Assembly (NCBI GenBank): GCA_025964675.1
Contig: JAOPYI010000045.1
Location: 1-64,000 of the forward strand
Direction of reading: 5' to 3'
Length of the DNA: 64,000 bases
From: Sphaerisporangium sp.
Lineage (GTDB): Bacteria; Actinomycetota; Actinomycetes; Streptosporangiales; Streptosporangiaceae
A program made the translations under genes and the position numbers. Shown here piece by piece: positions 34,917 to 44,280 of this stretch. The stretch's first letter is position 1, and each line of letters begins with the position of its first letter. The notes under the pieces are model-generated. The model did not search any database, was not told the DNA's origin, and was given only the letters and a program-made list of their open reading frames with translations.

Positions 34917-35798
34917 ATGACCACTCAGCCAGATTCACCGAACGCGTCCGACCCGCCAGCGGGACAGGCGCAGCCCGGCCCACACGGTCCGGACGCCGTC
35001 CCCACCTGCTACCGGCACCCCGACCGCGAGACCTACGTGCGCTGCCAGCGCTGCGACCGGTCGATCTGCCCCGACTGCATGCGGGCGGCGTCGGTCGGCC
35101 ACCAGTGCGTCGAGTGCGTGCGCGAGGGAAGCAAAACCATCCGGCAGGCGGAGGCGCCTTTCGGCGGCAGGCCCGTCACCACGCCCGTGGTCACGTGGAC
35201 GCTGATGGCGATCAACGTGCTCGCCTACCTCGGCGAGATCATCAACGCCCCGCTCGTGCTCAACCGCTTCCAGATGTCGGCCGACCAGGTCGCCGCAGGC
35301 GAGTGGTGGCGGCTGTTCACCGGAGCGTTCCTCCACGCGGCCCCGCCCACCTACTACCACATCCTGTTCAACATGTGGGCGCTGTACGTCATCGGGCCGC
35401 AGCTCGAGAGGATGCTCGGCTCGGCGAGGTTCGCGGCCGTGTACCTTCTCGCGGCGCTCGGCGGCTCGGTCGCCGTCTACCTCTTCGGCTCGGCCTCTGT
35501 GGGCGCCTCAGGCGCGATCTACGGCCTCTTCGGGGCGATGTTCGTCGTCGCCCGCCGCCTGGGGTACGACGTGCGCGGGGTGCTGTGGCTGATCGGGATC
35601 AACGTGGTGATCACCTTCGTGATCCCCGGGATCAGCTGGCAGGGTCACCTCGGCGGCCTGGTCACGGGCGTGCTTGTGACAGGGCTGTTCGCCTACGCGC
35701 CGCAGAAGAACCGCAAGGCCTTCCAGATCGGCACGGCCCTGGTGGTGCTCGCCGTCTACGTGCTGGTCGTGATGCTCCTGACGCCCCTCGGGCGCTAG
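34917..35798 (+). CDS. Rhomboid family intramembrane serine protease with N-terminal zinc-finger-like region
   Basis: CRHP/CxxC..C segment; GASGAIYGLFGAMF (catalytic Ser) and GHLGGLVTG (catalytic His). Confidence 0.92.
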   Translation: MTTQPDSPNASDPPAGQAQPGPHGPDAVPTCYRHPDRETYVRCQRCDRSICPDCMRAASVGHQCVECVREGSKTIRQAEAPFGGRPVTTPVVTWTLMAINVLAYLGEIINAPLVLNRFQMSADQVAAGEWWRLFTGAFLHAAPPTYYHILFNMWALYVIGPQLERMLGSARFAAVYLLAALGGSVAVYLFGSASVGASGAIYGLFGAMFVVARRLGYDVRGVLWLIGINVVITFVIPGISWQGHLGGLVTGVLVTGLFAYAPQKNRKAFQIGTALVVLAVYVLVVMLLTPLGR

Positions 35799-35887
35799 AA
35801 GAAGCCGGCGGGCGGGGCTGCTTCCCCAGGTTGTGGATAAAACCTGTGGAAATCCACCGCCTGCCGGGTGCGCCCTAAGGTAGGGCG

Positions 35888-36133
35888 CTATCGCCAGCGA
35901 GTGGACAGCACCACGCCGAAGATGATGAGGACGAAGCCGACCGCGAGGTTCAAGTTGCCGATCGTGCCGATGACGGGCGCGTTCGGCGCGATGTAGAACA
36001 CCGCGATCCACAGGATGCCGATGATCCACGAGATCACCATGACGGGTGCCAGCCACCGGGGGCTCACCTTGACCTGCTGCGACTTCTGCGGCGGGGTGTA
36101 GACCGCCTTCTTGCGAGTGTTGGACTTGGGCAC
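35888..36133 (-). CDS. crgA: Cell division protein CrgA
   Basis: 81 aa; MPKSNTRKKAVYTPPQKSQQVKVSPRWLAPVMVISWIIGILWIAVFYI, two TM. Confidence 0.9.
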   Translation of the reverse strand: MPKSNTRKKAVYTPPQKSQQVKVSPRWLAPVMVISWIIGILWIAVFYIAPNAPVIGTIGNLNLAVGFVLIIFGVVLSTRWR

Positions 36134-36537
36134 GGCAGCTCTCCTGGTGAGGACCCGCGTGGTGTCGCGGGCTCTGGCAGCCAGCGTAATCGCTGGTGTA
36201 CGAAGACCCGAGTAAGCCTAGTCGGCGCGAGCGGCGAACGGCGATTCCAGGCCGAACAAGCTCTCGCTCGAAACCCAAATAACGTGATTCGGGGTTGTCT
36301 CTGACTGGCGTTCTCGCAAAGTGTGGGTCAAGGCCCGGCCGTCGCGGGGACGATGGCGTGAGGTCGCGAATAGCCTTCCATGTGCAGGGCGTGCTCCTGG
36401 CGCCACCGACCCTTGAGCCGGATGTTTCATGGTTACTGCTGTGGACGCATGTACTGGGTGAAGAGGCTCAACGCGCCCAGGATGCCCCGTGACCGCCGGG
36501 AGGGGGTCCGGCTCCGCCCCGAGGCCGCTGAGCCGTC

Positions 36538-37155
36538 GTGAGGGCGCTGCTGCGCACTTGTGGCGAGCTGAGCATCACCGGCGGCCTCGTGATGCTGCTC
36601 TTCTGCGGTTACCTGCTGTGGGGGACCAGCTCTTACACCGAGTGGTACCAGCGCATACTCAAAAAGCAGCTGCGGGAGACCACCAGGCTTTCGAAGCTGG
36701 ACAAGCTCGATGTGGGGGACGCCGTCGGGCTCATCCGGATCCCCCGCCTCGGCCGCGACTACGAGTACGCCATCCTCGAAGGCGTCACCGCCGAGGATCT
36801 CCGCAGGGGGCCGGGACACTACCCGGGTACGGCGATGCCGGGCAAGATCGGGAACTTCGTCCTCTCCGGGCACCGCACGACCTACGCCGCCCCGTTCAAC
36901 CGGATCGACGAGCTCCGCCTGGGTGACGACGTCATCGTCGAGGCCCCCGAAGCCCGCTATACGTACCGCGTGTCCGGCAAGGAGGTCGTCGAGCCGACCG
37001 ACGTGGACGTCATCGCACCCGTCCCCAGCCACCCCGGAAGGCGACCGGCCCAAGCCATGATCACCCTGACGACATGCCACCCGGAGTACTCCGCCAGGCA
37101 GCGGCTCATCGTCTTCGGCGTCCTGTCCGGAAAGCGGGAACGCCGGATGAGCTAG
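36538..37155 (+). CDS. Class E sortase
   Basis: VLSGHRTTYAAPFNRIDELRLGDDVIVE (His), LTTCHPEYSARQRLIVFGVL (TxTCxP..R). Confidence 0.9.
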   Translation: MRALLRTCGELSITGGLVMLLFCGYLLWGTSSYTEWYQRILKKQLRETTRLSKLDKLDVGDAVGLIRIPRLGRDYEYAILEGVTAEDLRRGPGHYPGTAMPGKIGNFVLSGHRTTYAAPFNRIDELRLGDDVIVEAPEARYTYRVSGKEVVEPTDVDVIAPVPSHPGRRPAQAMITLTTCHPEYSARQRLIVFGVLSGKRERRMS

Positions 37156-37200
37156 AGGCCCCGCCGCACGACCGAGCAGTCCTGGAAGCGAGGGATCCCG

Positions 37201-37359
37201 ATGTACGGATGGATCTGGCGTGTCATCCCCGGCGGGATGGGCGTCAAGCTGGTGACCGTGCTGTTGCTGGCCGGTCTGGCGGGGGTCGTACTCTGGTATG
37301 TCGTGTTCCCTTTGCTCGAGCCGCACGTGCCCGTCGACCGGGTGACCGTAGGCCAATGA
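37201..37359 (+). CDS. Small single-TM protein between sortase and glutamine amidotransferase genes (not in ORF track)
   Basis: MYGWIWRVIPGGMGVKLVTVLLLAGLAGVVLWYVVFPLLEPHVPVDRVTVGQ*, ATGA overlap with the next gene. Confidence 0.8.
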   Translation: MYGWIWRVIPGGMGVKLVTVLLLAGLAGVVLWYVVFPLLEPHVPVDRVTVGQ

Positions 37360-37928
37360 CCCGCGTGCTCGTGGTGGACAACCATGACAGCTTCGTCCAC
37401 ACGATCGTGCAGTATCTCCGGGAGCTGGGCGCCGAGTGCGACGTCCGGCCGCGAGACCACGTGCGCGTCGAGGACACCCAGGGGTTCGACGGGGTGGTGA
37501 TCAGCCCCGGGCCGGGCACGCCGGAGGCGGCCGGGGTCAGCGTCCCCCTGGTGGGCTTCTGCGCCGAGCACGACCTTCCCCTCCTCGGCGTCTGCCTCGG
37601 CCACCAGGCCATCGCCGTCGCGTACGGAGGCGTCGTCTCCCGCGCGCCCGAGCTGATGCACGGCCGTACCAGCGAGATCGCCCACGACGGCAGGGGAGTC
37701 TTCGACGGGCTTCCCTCGCCGGTCACCATGACCAGATACCACTCGCTGGCCGTCGTTCCTGAGACCATGCCCGACGTCCTTGAGATCAGCGCCGTCACGG
37801 AAACCGGCGTCATCATGGGGCTCAGGCACCGCGCCGCCCGAGTCGAAGGCGTGCAGTTCCACCCGGAGTCCGTCCTCTCCGAACACGGGCACAGACTTCT
37901 TTCCAATTGGCTGGCTCAGATCGTGTAA
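37356..37928 (+). CDS. Aminodeoxychorismate/anthranilate synthase component II (glutamine amidotransferase)
   Basis: VLVVDNHDSFVHTIVQYL; LGVCLGHQAIA; VEGVQFHPESVLSEHG. Confidence 0.93.
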   Translation: MTRVLVVDNHDSFVHTIVQYLRELGAECDVRPRDHVRVEDTQGFDGVVISPGPGTPEAAGVSVPLVGFCAEHDLPLLGVCLGHQAIAVAYGGVVSRAPELMHGRTSEIAHDGRGVFDGLPSPVTMTRYHSLAVVPETMPDVLEISAVTETGVIMGLRHRAARVEGVQFHPESVLSEHGHRLLSNWLAQIV

Positions 37929-37959
37929 CGCCGAGGGGCTTTCCGACGACTACCGGATG

Positions 37960-38084
37960 AGGGTCTCCGCCGTCGCCCCCGAACGGCGGAGACCCTCTTC
38001 GCATATCCGCAGACGGAAGCCCTCATCCGCAAGACCGAAGCCCTCAAGCGAAAAGGCCTCTCCCTGGTGAGGGAGAGGCCTTTT
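37960..38084. terminator. Two hairpins between convergent genes
   Basis: AGGGTCTCCGCCGT...ACGGCGGAGACCCT (37960-37996) and AAAAGGCCTCTCCCTGGTGAGGGAGAGGCCTTTT (38051-38084). Confidence 0.85.
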
Positions 38085-38092
38085 GTCGGTAG

Positions 38093-39940
38093 TCAGCCGC
38101 CGAAGTTGTCCGGCGGCGGGTCGCTGAAGGGGTCCTGGGTCGTGGGCGTATCCGACGGGGTGTCGGTCGGTATGTCGGTCGGTATGTCGGTCGGGGTGTC
38201 CGTGGGGAAGGTCTCGGGCGGCCCGGAGGACACCACCAGAGTGATCGTCATGCCGGCGGTGAGCTTGGCGCCGCCCTTGGGGCTCTGGCTGATGACGCTG
38301 CCCTTGGGGACGTCCGCGCTCGCCTGCTGGATGGTCTTGACCTTGAAGCCCGCACCGGTCAGCGTGATCTTCGCGTCCGCCGCGGTCTGGCCGGTGACGT
38401 CCGGGACGTCGGTCTGCGCCTTGGGCACGTAGATCTTGACGATGCTGTTCTCGTTGATCTTTTCACCGGCGCCAGGCTTGGACTGGAAGACCTTGTCCTG
38501 CTCCTTGCCGGACAGGACGCTCACCACCTGCGCCTTGAGGTTGTTCGCCTCCAGGGTCTGCGTGGCCTCGCCGACGCTGCGCCCGATCACGTCGGGGACG
38601 GCCACCTGCTTGACGCCCTTGGAGACCTTGAGCTGCACCGCGGAGTTCTTCGCGACCTGCTGGCCGGCCACGGGATCGGTGTCGATCACGGTGCCCTTGT
38701 CGACGTCGGAGCTGAACTCCTCGACGACGGTGACCTTCAGGCCCAGGCTCTGCAGCTTGGCCTGCGCGGCGTCCGCGGTCTGCCCACTGACTACGGGGAT
38801 CGAGACCTGGCTGGCGACCCCCTGGCTGCCGCCCGAGCTCAGGAAGGCGTACCCGATGCCGATGAAGGCGCCGATGACGAGCAGCGGGATGAGGATCCAC
38901 GCGGCCGTCTTGAGCGCGGTGTTCCCGGAGTTGGCCCGGCGGCGCTCGGAGCGGCCACCGGCCTGCGTGGGCGAGTAATCGTAGGCGGGAACCGAGTTCG
39001 TGCGCGAGGTGGCGGGGCCGCCGGGCCCGTTGAGCGTGCGGGTCTGCTGGCCGGTGTAGTTGCTCATGGCCATCGTCTGCGCGTCGACCGGCATGCCGGA
39101 CATCGCCCGCTGGATGTCGGCCCGCATCTCGGCGGCGCCCTGGTAGCGGTGCGCGGGATCCTTCGCCATGGCCTTGAGCACGATCGCGTCGGCCCACTGG
39201 GGAATGTCGGGGTCGATCTGCGACGGCGGGATCGGGTCCTCGCGCACGTGCTGGTAGGCGATGGCCACGGGGGAGTCGCCGGTGAACGGCGGCTGGCCGG
39301 TGAGCAGCTCGTACAGCACGCATCCGGTGGAGTAGATGTCGCTGCGGGCGTCCACACGCTCGCCTCTGGCCTGCTCGGGCGAGAGGTACTGCGCGGTGCC
39401 GATGACCTGTGCGGTCTGCGTCATCGTGGCGGCTGAGTCTGCCATCGCGCGGGCGATGCCGAAGTCCATGACCTTGACGTCGCCGGCAAGCGTGATCATC
39501 ACGTTGGCCGGCTTGATGTCACGGTGGACGATGCCGCCCCGGTGGCTGTAGTCGAGGGCCCGCAGAATGCCGTCGACCAGCTCGGTCGCCCGCTCGGGGA
39601 GCAGGCGCCGGTCGGCCCGTAGCAGGTCGCGTAGTGTGCGCCCGTCGACGAACTCCATGACGATGTACGGCACGGGAGTGCCTTCCGTCATGTCCTCGCC
39701 GGTGTCGTAAACCGCGACGATCGAGGGGTGGTTCAGGGATGCCGCGGACTGGGCCTCGCGGCGGAAACGGGCCTGGAAAGTGTGATCTCTCGCCAGGTCG
39801 GCACGGAGTGTCTTGATCGCGACTACACGGTCCAGCCGGATGTCCCGTGCGCGATACACCTCGGCCATGCCGCCGCGCCCGACGACTCCGTCGAGCTCAT
39901 AGCGACCGCCGAGTAGCCGAGGCTGAGTCATTTCCTGCAC
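38093..39940 (-). CDS. pknB: Ser/Thr protein kinase with PASTA repeats
   Basis: Kinase motifs IVHRDIKPANVMI, VMDFGIARA; TM; PASTA repeats (VPDVIGRSVGEATQTLEANNL...). Confidence 0.95.
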   Translation of the reverse strand: MQEMTQPRLLGGRYELDGVVGRGGMAEVYRARDIRLDRVVAIKTLRADLARDHTFQARFRREAQSAASLNHPSIVAVYDTGEDMTEGTPVPYIVMEFVDGRTLRDLLRADRRLLPERATELVDGILRALDYSHRGGIVHRDIKPANVMITLAGDVKVMDFGIARAMADSAATMTQTAQVIGTAQYLSPEQARGERVDARSDIYSTGCVLYELLTGQPPFTGDSPVAIAYQHVREDPIPPSQIDPDIPQWADAIVLKAMAKDPAHRYQGAAEMRADIQRAMSGMPVDAQTMAMSNYTGQQTRTLNGPGGPATSRTNSVPAYDYSPTQAGGRSERRRANSGNTALKTAAWILIPLLVIGAFIGIGYAFLSSGGSQGVASQVSIPVVSGQTADAAQAKLQSLGLKVTVVEEFSSDVDKGTVIDTDPVAGQQVAKNSAVQLKVSKGVKQVAVPDVIGRSVGEATQTLEANNLKAQVVSVLSGKEQDKVFQSKPGAGEKINENSIVKIYVPKAQTDVPDVTGQTAADAKITLTGAGFKVKTIQQASADVPKGSVISQSPKGGAKLTAGMTITLVVSSGPPETFPTDTPTDIPTDIPTDTPSDTPTTQDPFSDPPPDNFGG

Positions 39941-40013
39941 TGTCCCTTGCCGTTCATCTTGGGTACCGGCCCGCGGTGCGGCTGCCGGTGTCCATCATCG
40001 ACCCCGCGCAGCA

Positions 40014-41459
40014 TTACGTCTCCCCGTTCGGGGGGATTGTGGTGCTTCCGGATGAGGTGGGGCTTGGCGTCTCACTCGGCGTGGGGGTCGGTGTGGGCGT
40101 CGGAGTAGGGGTTGGAGTAGGAGACGGAGTTGGCTTCGGCGTCCGTCGCCCGGTTGGTGTCGCCGACCTGCTTACCGTAGCCGACCGTGACACCGACGGC
40201 TTGACAGACTTCACCGGTTTCGGTGGAAGGGATGTCGTGGCGGGTGTCGCCCGTGACGGCGACCGAGGGGGACCGCCGGTCGTCGGGTTGACCGGCTGCG
40301 TCGACCCATTGTCGAGCCCCAGCTCGGGAAGCCCGCCCGCCGCCAGCGCGCCGAATCCGACCGCGGCCGCGCAGCCCGCGACAGCGAAGAAGCCGATGGT
40401 GGCACGCCGGCGCCCGCGTCTCGGCGGCGCAGCCGGGCGGGGGTACTGCGGCCCCGCCGGGGCATGGCCGATCCGCGTGGGCGTGGGAGGCGGGACGGCC
40501 GTGGCGGAGGTTTCGTACAGGCCCGCGAACACGTCACCCGGCTGCTCGGACGCCTTGCGACCGGGCGACTGCTCCAGCGCTTCGCGGATGGCGGAACCGG
40601 ACGGGTCGGTGAGCATGCTCAGGTGGGACGCGCTCGGGGTGGCAAGCGAGTCGCGCAGCACCATCGCCCGGTCGGCCAGCTCACGCGTGGTCGCGGGCCG
40701 GTGGTCGGGGCTCTTGGCCAGCATGGCCACGACCAGGTCGCGAACGGGCTTCGGCACGCTCTCGGGTAGCGGAGGTGTCTGCTCGTTCAGGTGGAGAAGG
40801 GCGATGGCCACCTGGTTGCCCGCCGTGAAGGGCGGCCGGCCGGCGAGGCATTCGTAGGCCACGACACCGAGGGAGTAGATGTCGGTGGACGGGGTCAGAA
40901 CGCTGCCGGACGCCTGCTCCGGGCTGACGTACTGCGCGGTGCCGAGCACGGTGCCCGTCATGGTCATCCGGGAGCCCTCCAGGGCCCGCGCGATGCCGAA
41001 GTCGGTGATCTTGATGGTGCCGGTATCGGTGACGAGCAGGTTTCCCGGCTTGATGTCGCGGTGGATGATGCCCGACCGGTGGGCGGTGTGCAGCGCCCGT
41101 GCCGTCTGGCCGATCACGTCGAGGGTGACCTCGGGGCTCAGCGTGCCGTTGCGTGCGAGGATCGCCGACAGCGCCTCGCCCGTGACCAGCTCCATCACGA
41201 GGTAGGCGATCTCGTCCTGCTCGCCGTAGTCGAAGACCTGGGCGATGCCGGGGTCGGCCAGGCCGGCGGTGATGCGCGCCTCGTTGCGGAAACGCTCACG
41301 GAACTCCGGATGGGCGGCCACGTGCTGGCGCAGGAGCTTCACCGCGACCTCACGCCGCAGCAGCTCGTCGGAGGCACGCCAGACCTCGCCCATGCCGCCT
41401 GTCGCGATACGGCTGGTCAGCCGATAGCGGTTGCTCAGCACCCGGTTGGCGAAGCTCAC
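40014..41459 (-). CDS. pknA: Ser/Thr protein kinase (PknA-like) with Pro/Thr/Ser-rich C-terminus
   Basis: IIHRDIKPGNLLV, ITDFGIARAL; gene order; PTPSPTPTPTPTPTPTPTPSETPSPT tail. Confidence 0.9.
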   Translation of the reverse strand: MSFANRVLSNRYRLTSRIATGGMGEVWRASDELLRREVAVKLLRQHVAAHPEFRERFRNEARITAGLADPGIAQVFDYGEQDEIAYLVMELVTGEALSAILARNGTLSPEVTLDVIGQTARALHTAHRSGIIHRDIKPGNLLVTDTGTIKITDFGIARALEGSRMTMTGTVLGTAQYVSPEQASGSVLTPSTDIYSLGVVAYECLAGRPPFTAGNQVAIALLHLNEQTPPLPESVPKPVRDLVVAMLAKSPDHRPATTRELADRAMVLRDSLATPSASHLSMLTDPSGSAIREALEQSPGRKASEQPGDVFAGLYETSATAVPPPTPTRIGHAPAGPQYPRPAAPPRRGRRRATIGFFAVAGCAAAVGFGALAAGGLPELGLDNGSTQPVNPTTGGPPRSPSRATPATTSLPPKPVKSVKPSVSRSATVSRSATPTGRRTPKPTPSPTPTPTPTPTPTPTPSETPSPTSSGSTTIPPNGET

Positions 41460-42904
41460 TGCCCGAGCACCGCCTGCATCACGTCGTGCGCGATGGGCGC
41501 GGCCACCGCGCCGCCGGTGGCGTCGTTGCCGGCGCTGCCGGACTCGACGAACACCGCGACGGCGACCTTCGGGTCCTCGGCGGGAGCGAAGGATATGAAC
41601 CAGGCGTGCGAGGCGGCGCCCTGGCTGGTCTCGGCGGTTCCGGTCTTGCCGGCCACCGTGATGCCGGGCAGCTGCGCGGCCGTACCGGTGCCGTTCTGCA
41701 CCACGCTGATCATCATCTGCCGGAGCTTGTCGGCGACGGCCGGGGTGATCGCCTGGTCGACCTCCTGGGGCCGGGCGCTGTCGATCTCGTCGCCCTCGGG
41801 ACTGACGATCTTGTTCACGAGGTAGGGCTTCATGACCTTGCCCTGGTTGGCGACGGACGCGGCTACCACGGCCATCTGGAGCGGGGTCATCTGGTTGCTG
41901 CGCTGCCCGATCGCGGTCTGCGCCAGCGCGGCCTTGCCCTCGTCGGGGCCGAGGTCGCTCTTCACCACGCTCAGCGGGATGCTCATCGGCTGGCCGATCC
42001 CGAACTTCGAGGCCTGCGCGTTGAGCGTGTCGTACCCCATCTCGAGGGCCATCGAGCCGAACGCCGTGTTGCAGGAGATCGTCAGCGCGTCGATGAGCGA
42101 GGTCCGGCCACCACAGGACTCGCCGTGGTAGTTGCGCAGGCCGATGGTGGTGCCCGGCAGCGGCAGGACGTTCGGCGCTTCCACGGTGGTGTTGACGTCG
42201 CGCGTGCCGTCCTCGCTGAGGTAGGCCGCCGAGGTGATCACCTTGAACGTCGAGCCCGGGGCGAAGGTGGTCTCGATGGCGCGGTTCAGCAGGGGCTTGT
42301 TGGTGTCCTTGTCGAGCTTGTTGTAGACCCGGGCGGCCTTGGCCTTGTCGGGGGCGGCCATCGTGTTCGGATCGAAGGTGGGCAGCGACACCATGGTGAG
42401 GATCGCCCCGGTCTTCGGGTCGAGTGCCACCACGGCGCCACGCTTGCCGCTCTTCTTCATGTCCTGGTAGGCGATCTTCTGGGCCTTCGGCACCAGGGTC
42501 AGGTCGATGGCCGCGCCACGGGTCGGCTTGCTGGTGATCAGGTCGACCGTGCGGCGGACGAACAGGTCGGGGTGGGTGCCGTCGAGGTATTTGTTCTCCG
42601 CGCCCTCGATGCCCGACGCGCTCTCCGGAGCGAAGAAGCCGATGACGGGGGCGTAGACCTCACCGTCGGTGTACTTCCGCTGGAACCGGAACGTGCCGCC
42701 GGCGTCCACCGACTTGGCGAGCGTCTGGCCACCCGCGGTGATCATGCCCCGCTCGTTCTGGTAGCGGGCGAAGAAGCTCCGCGTGTTGCGGCTGTCCGTA
42801 CGCAGCCCGTCGGCCTTGACGGCCTGCAGGTAGTTGATGTTGATCATCAGCAGGCCGAACATGAGAAGGCACGCTACGGAGGCCCGCTTGAGTGTGCCGT
42901 TCAT
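41456..42904 (-). CDS. pbpA: Penicillin-binding protein A
   Basis: ETTFAPGSTFKVITSAAYL (SxxK), KTGTAETSQGA. Confidence 0.93.
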   Translation of the reverse strand: MNGTLKRASVACLLMFGLLMININYLQAVKADGLRTDSRNTRSFFARYQNERGMITAGGQTLAKSVDAGGTFRFQRKYTDGEVYAPVIGFFAPESASGIEGAENKYLDGTHPDLFVRRTVDLITSKPTRGAAIDLTLVPKAQKIAYQDMKKSGKRGAVVALDPKTGAILTMVSLPTFDPNTMAAPDKAKAARVYNKLDKDTNKPLLNRAIETTFAPGSTFKVITSAAYLSEDGTRDVNTTVEAPNVLPLPGTTIGLRNYHGESCGGRTSLIDALTISCNTAFGSMALEMGYDTLNAQASKFGIGQPMSIPLSVVKSDLGPDEGKAALAQTAIGQRSNQMTPLQMAVVAASVANQGKVMKPYLVNKIVSPEGDEIDSARPQEVDQAITPAVADKLRQMMISVVQNGTGTAAQLPGITVAGKTGTAETSQGAASHAWFISFAPAEDPKVAVAVFVESGSAGNDATGGAVAAPIAHDVMQAVLGQ

Positions 42905-44280
42905 CGCTGAAACACCTGCGTCAGTCCCTCGTCCTGGATGGCTTGCGGCGGCGGGCGCCGGGCGGCGTCTGACATGCGTACCAGCAAGGCGATAAGGATC
43001 CAGTTAGCGAGGAGGGCCGATCCGCCCTGCGACATGAACGGCGTGACCAGGCCCGTAAGGGGAATCAGGTTCGTCACGCCCCCGACGATGATGAAGACCT
43101 GCCACGCGAGGATGAACGAGAGGCCGCCCGCGAGAAGCTTGCTGAAGGGATCGCGCGCCGCGACCGCGGTGCGCAGGCCGCGCTCGACGATCAGCGCATA
43201 GACCATGAGCAGGGCCATCAGGCCGGTGAGGCCGAGCTCCTCCCCGGTGGCGGCGAAAATGAAGTCGGAGAACGACAGCGGGATCAGGTCGGGGTGCCCC
43301 TGGCCGAGCCCGGTGCCGAGGATGCCGCCGGAGCCCATGCCGAAGAGACCCTGCATGAGCTGGTAGCTGCCGCCGAACGCGCGATTGTAGAGAACGTTGC
43401 TGCCGGGGTTGAGCCACACGTCGAAGCGCGCGCCCACGTGGCTGAAGAGCTGGCCCGCGACGAAGGCGCCCCCGATGAAGAGCAGGACCCCGATGAACAC
43501 CCAGGAGGTGCGCTGGGTGGCGATGTACAGCATCGCGATGAACGCGCCGAAAAGCAGGAGCGAGGTGCCGAGGTCCTTCTCCAGGACCAGCACGCCGACG
43601 CTGACCACCCAGGTGATGAGCACGGGGCCGAGGTCGCGGGCGCGGGGCAGGTCGATGAACAGCAGGCGGCGCCCGGCGAGCGCCAGCACGTCGCGCTTGG
43701 CGACCAGGTAGCCGGCGAAGAAGACCACCAGGGCCAGCTTGGCGAACTCGCCCGGCTGGATCGAGAACCCGCCCACGCCGACCCAGATGCGGGCGCCGTT
43801 GATCTCCTTGCCCAGGAAGGGCAACAGAGGGAGGATCAGCAGCCCGAGGCCCACGAAGCCGGCGGTGTAGGTCATGCGCTGGAGCGCGCGGTGGTCACGC
43901 AGCACGATGAGCGTGACGGAGAACATGACGACGCCGATCGCGGTCCAGAAGAGCTGGTTGCTGGCGGAGGCGAGCTTCGGCGTGGCCTGCTCGATGCGGT
44001 AGATCATAACCAGGCCCAGGCCGTTGACCAGCGTCACCAGCGGAAGCACGAGCGGGTCGGCCCAGGGGGCGAACCTCGCCAGCACGAGGTAGGCGGCGAG
44101 CATCAGGCCGCCCAGGCCGAGGCCGTAGGTCAGCATGCCCGCGGGGACCTGGCCGTTCCTGCCCAGACCGACGTTGGCGTAGGCGACCATGACGATCGCG
44201 ACGGCGAAGGCGAGCATGACAAGCTGCGCCCCCCGCCGTTTGGCGGTCATGGGGACGGCCGCGACGTCTGCAGCACTCAC
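42901..44280 (-). CDS. rodA: FtsW/RodA/SpoVE family SEDS protein
   Basis: Polytopic; IFAATGEELGLTGLMALLMVYALIVERGL and LTGLVTPFMSQGGSALLANWILIALL. Confidence 0.93.
   Translation of the reverse strand: MSAADVAAVPMTAKRRGAQLVMLAFAVAIVMVAYANVGLGRNGQVPAGMLTYGLGLGGLMLAAYLVLARFAPWADPLVLPLVTLVNGLGLVMIYRIEQATPKLASASNQLFWTAIGVVMFSVTLIVLRDHRALQRMTYTAGFVGLGLLILPLLPFLGKEINGARIWVGVGGFSIQPGEFAKLALVVFFAGYLVAKRDVLALAGRRLLFIDLPRARDLGPVLITWVVSVGVLVLEKDLGTSLLLFGAFIAMLYIATQRTSWVFIGVLLFIGGAFVAGQLFSHVGARFDVWLNPGSNVLYNRAFGGSYQLMQGLFGMGSGGILGTGLGQGHPDLIPLSFSDFIFAATGEELGLTGLMALLMVYALIVERGLRTAVAARDPFSKLLAGGLSFILAWQVFIIVGGVTNLIPLTGLVTPFMSQGGSALLANWILIALLVRMSDAARRPPPQAIQDEGLTQVFQR

Noticed and set aside
38150-38215. Short tandem repeat (GTCGGTATGTCGGTCGG...) considered as a possible repeat/CRISPR element
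   Set aside because: Encodes the TDIPTDIPTDTPSDTP tail of the PASTA kinase; coding low complexity, not a CRISPR.
40065-40140. G-rich repeat (GGGGTCGGTGTGGGCGTCGGAGTAGGG...) considered as a structural element
   Set aside because: Encodes the PTPTPTPT linker of the PknA-like kinase on the minus strand; explained by protein low complexity.
41486-42910. 474-aa plus-strand ORF
   Set aside because: Antisense to pbpA (SxxK and KTG motifs clearly on the minus strand).
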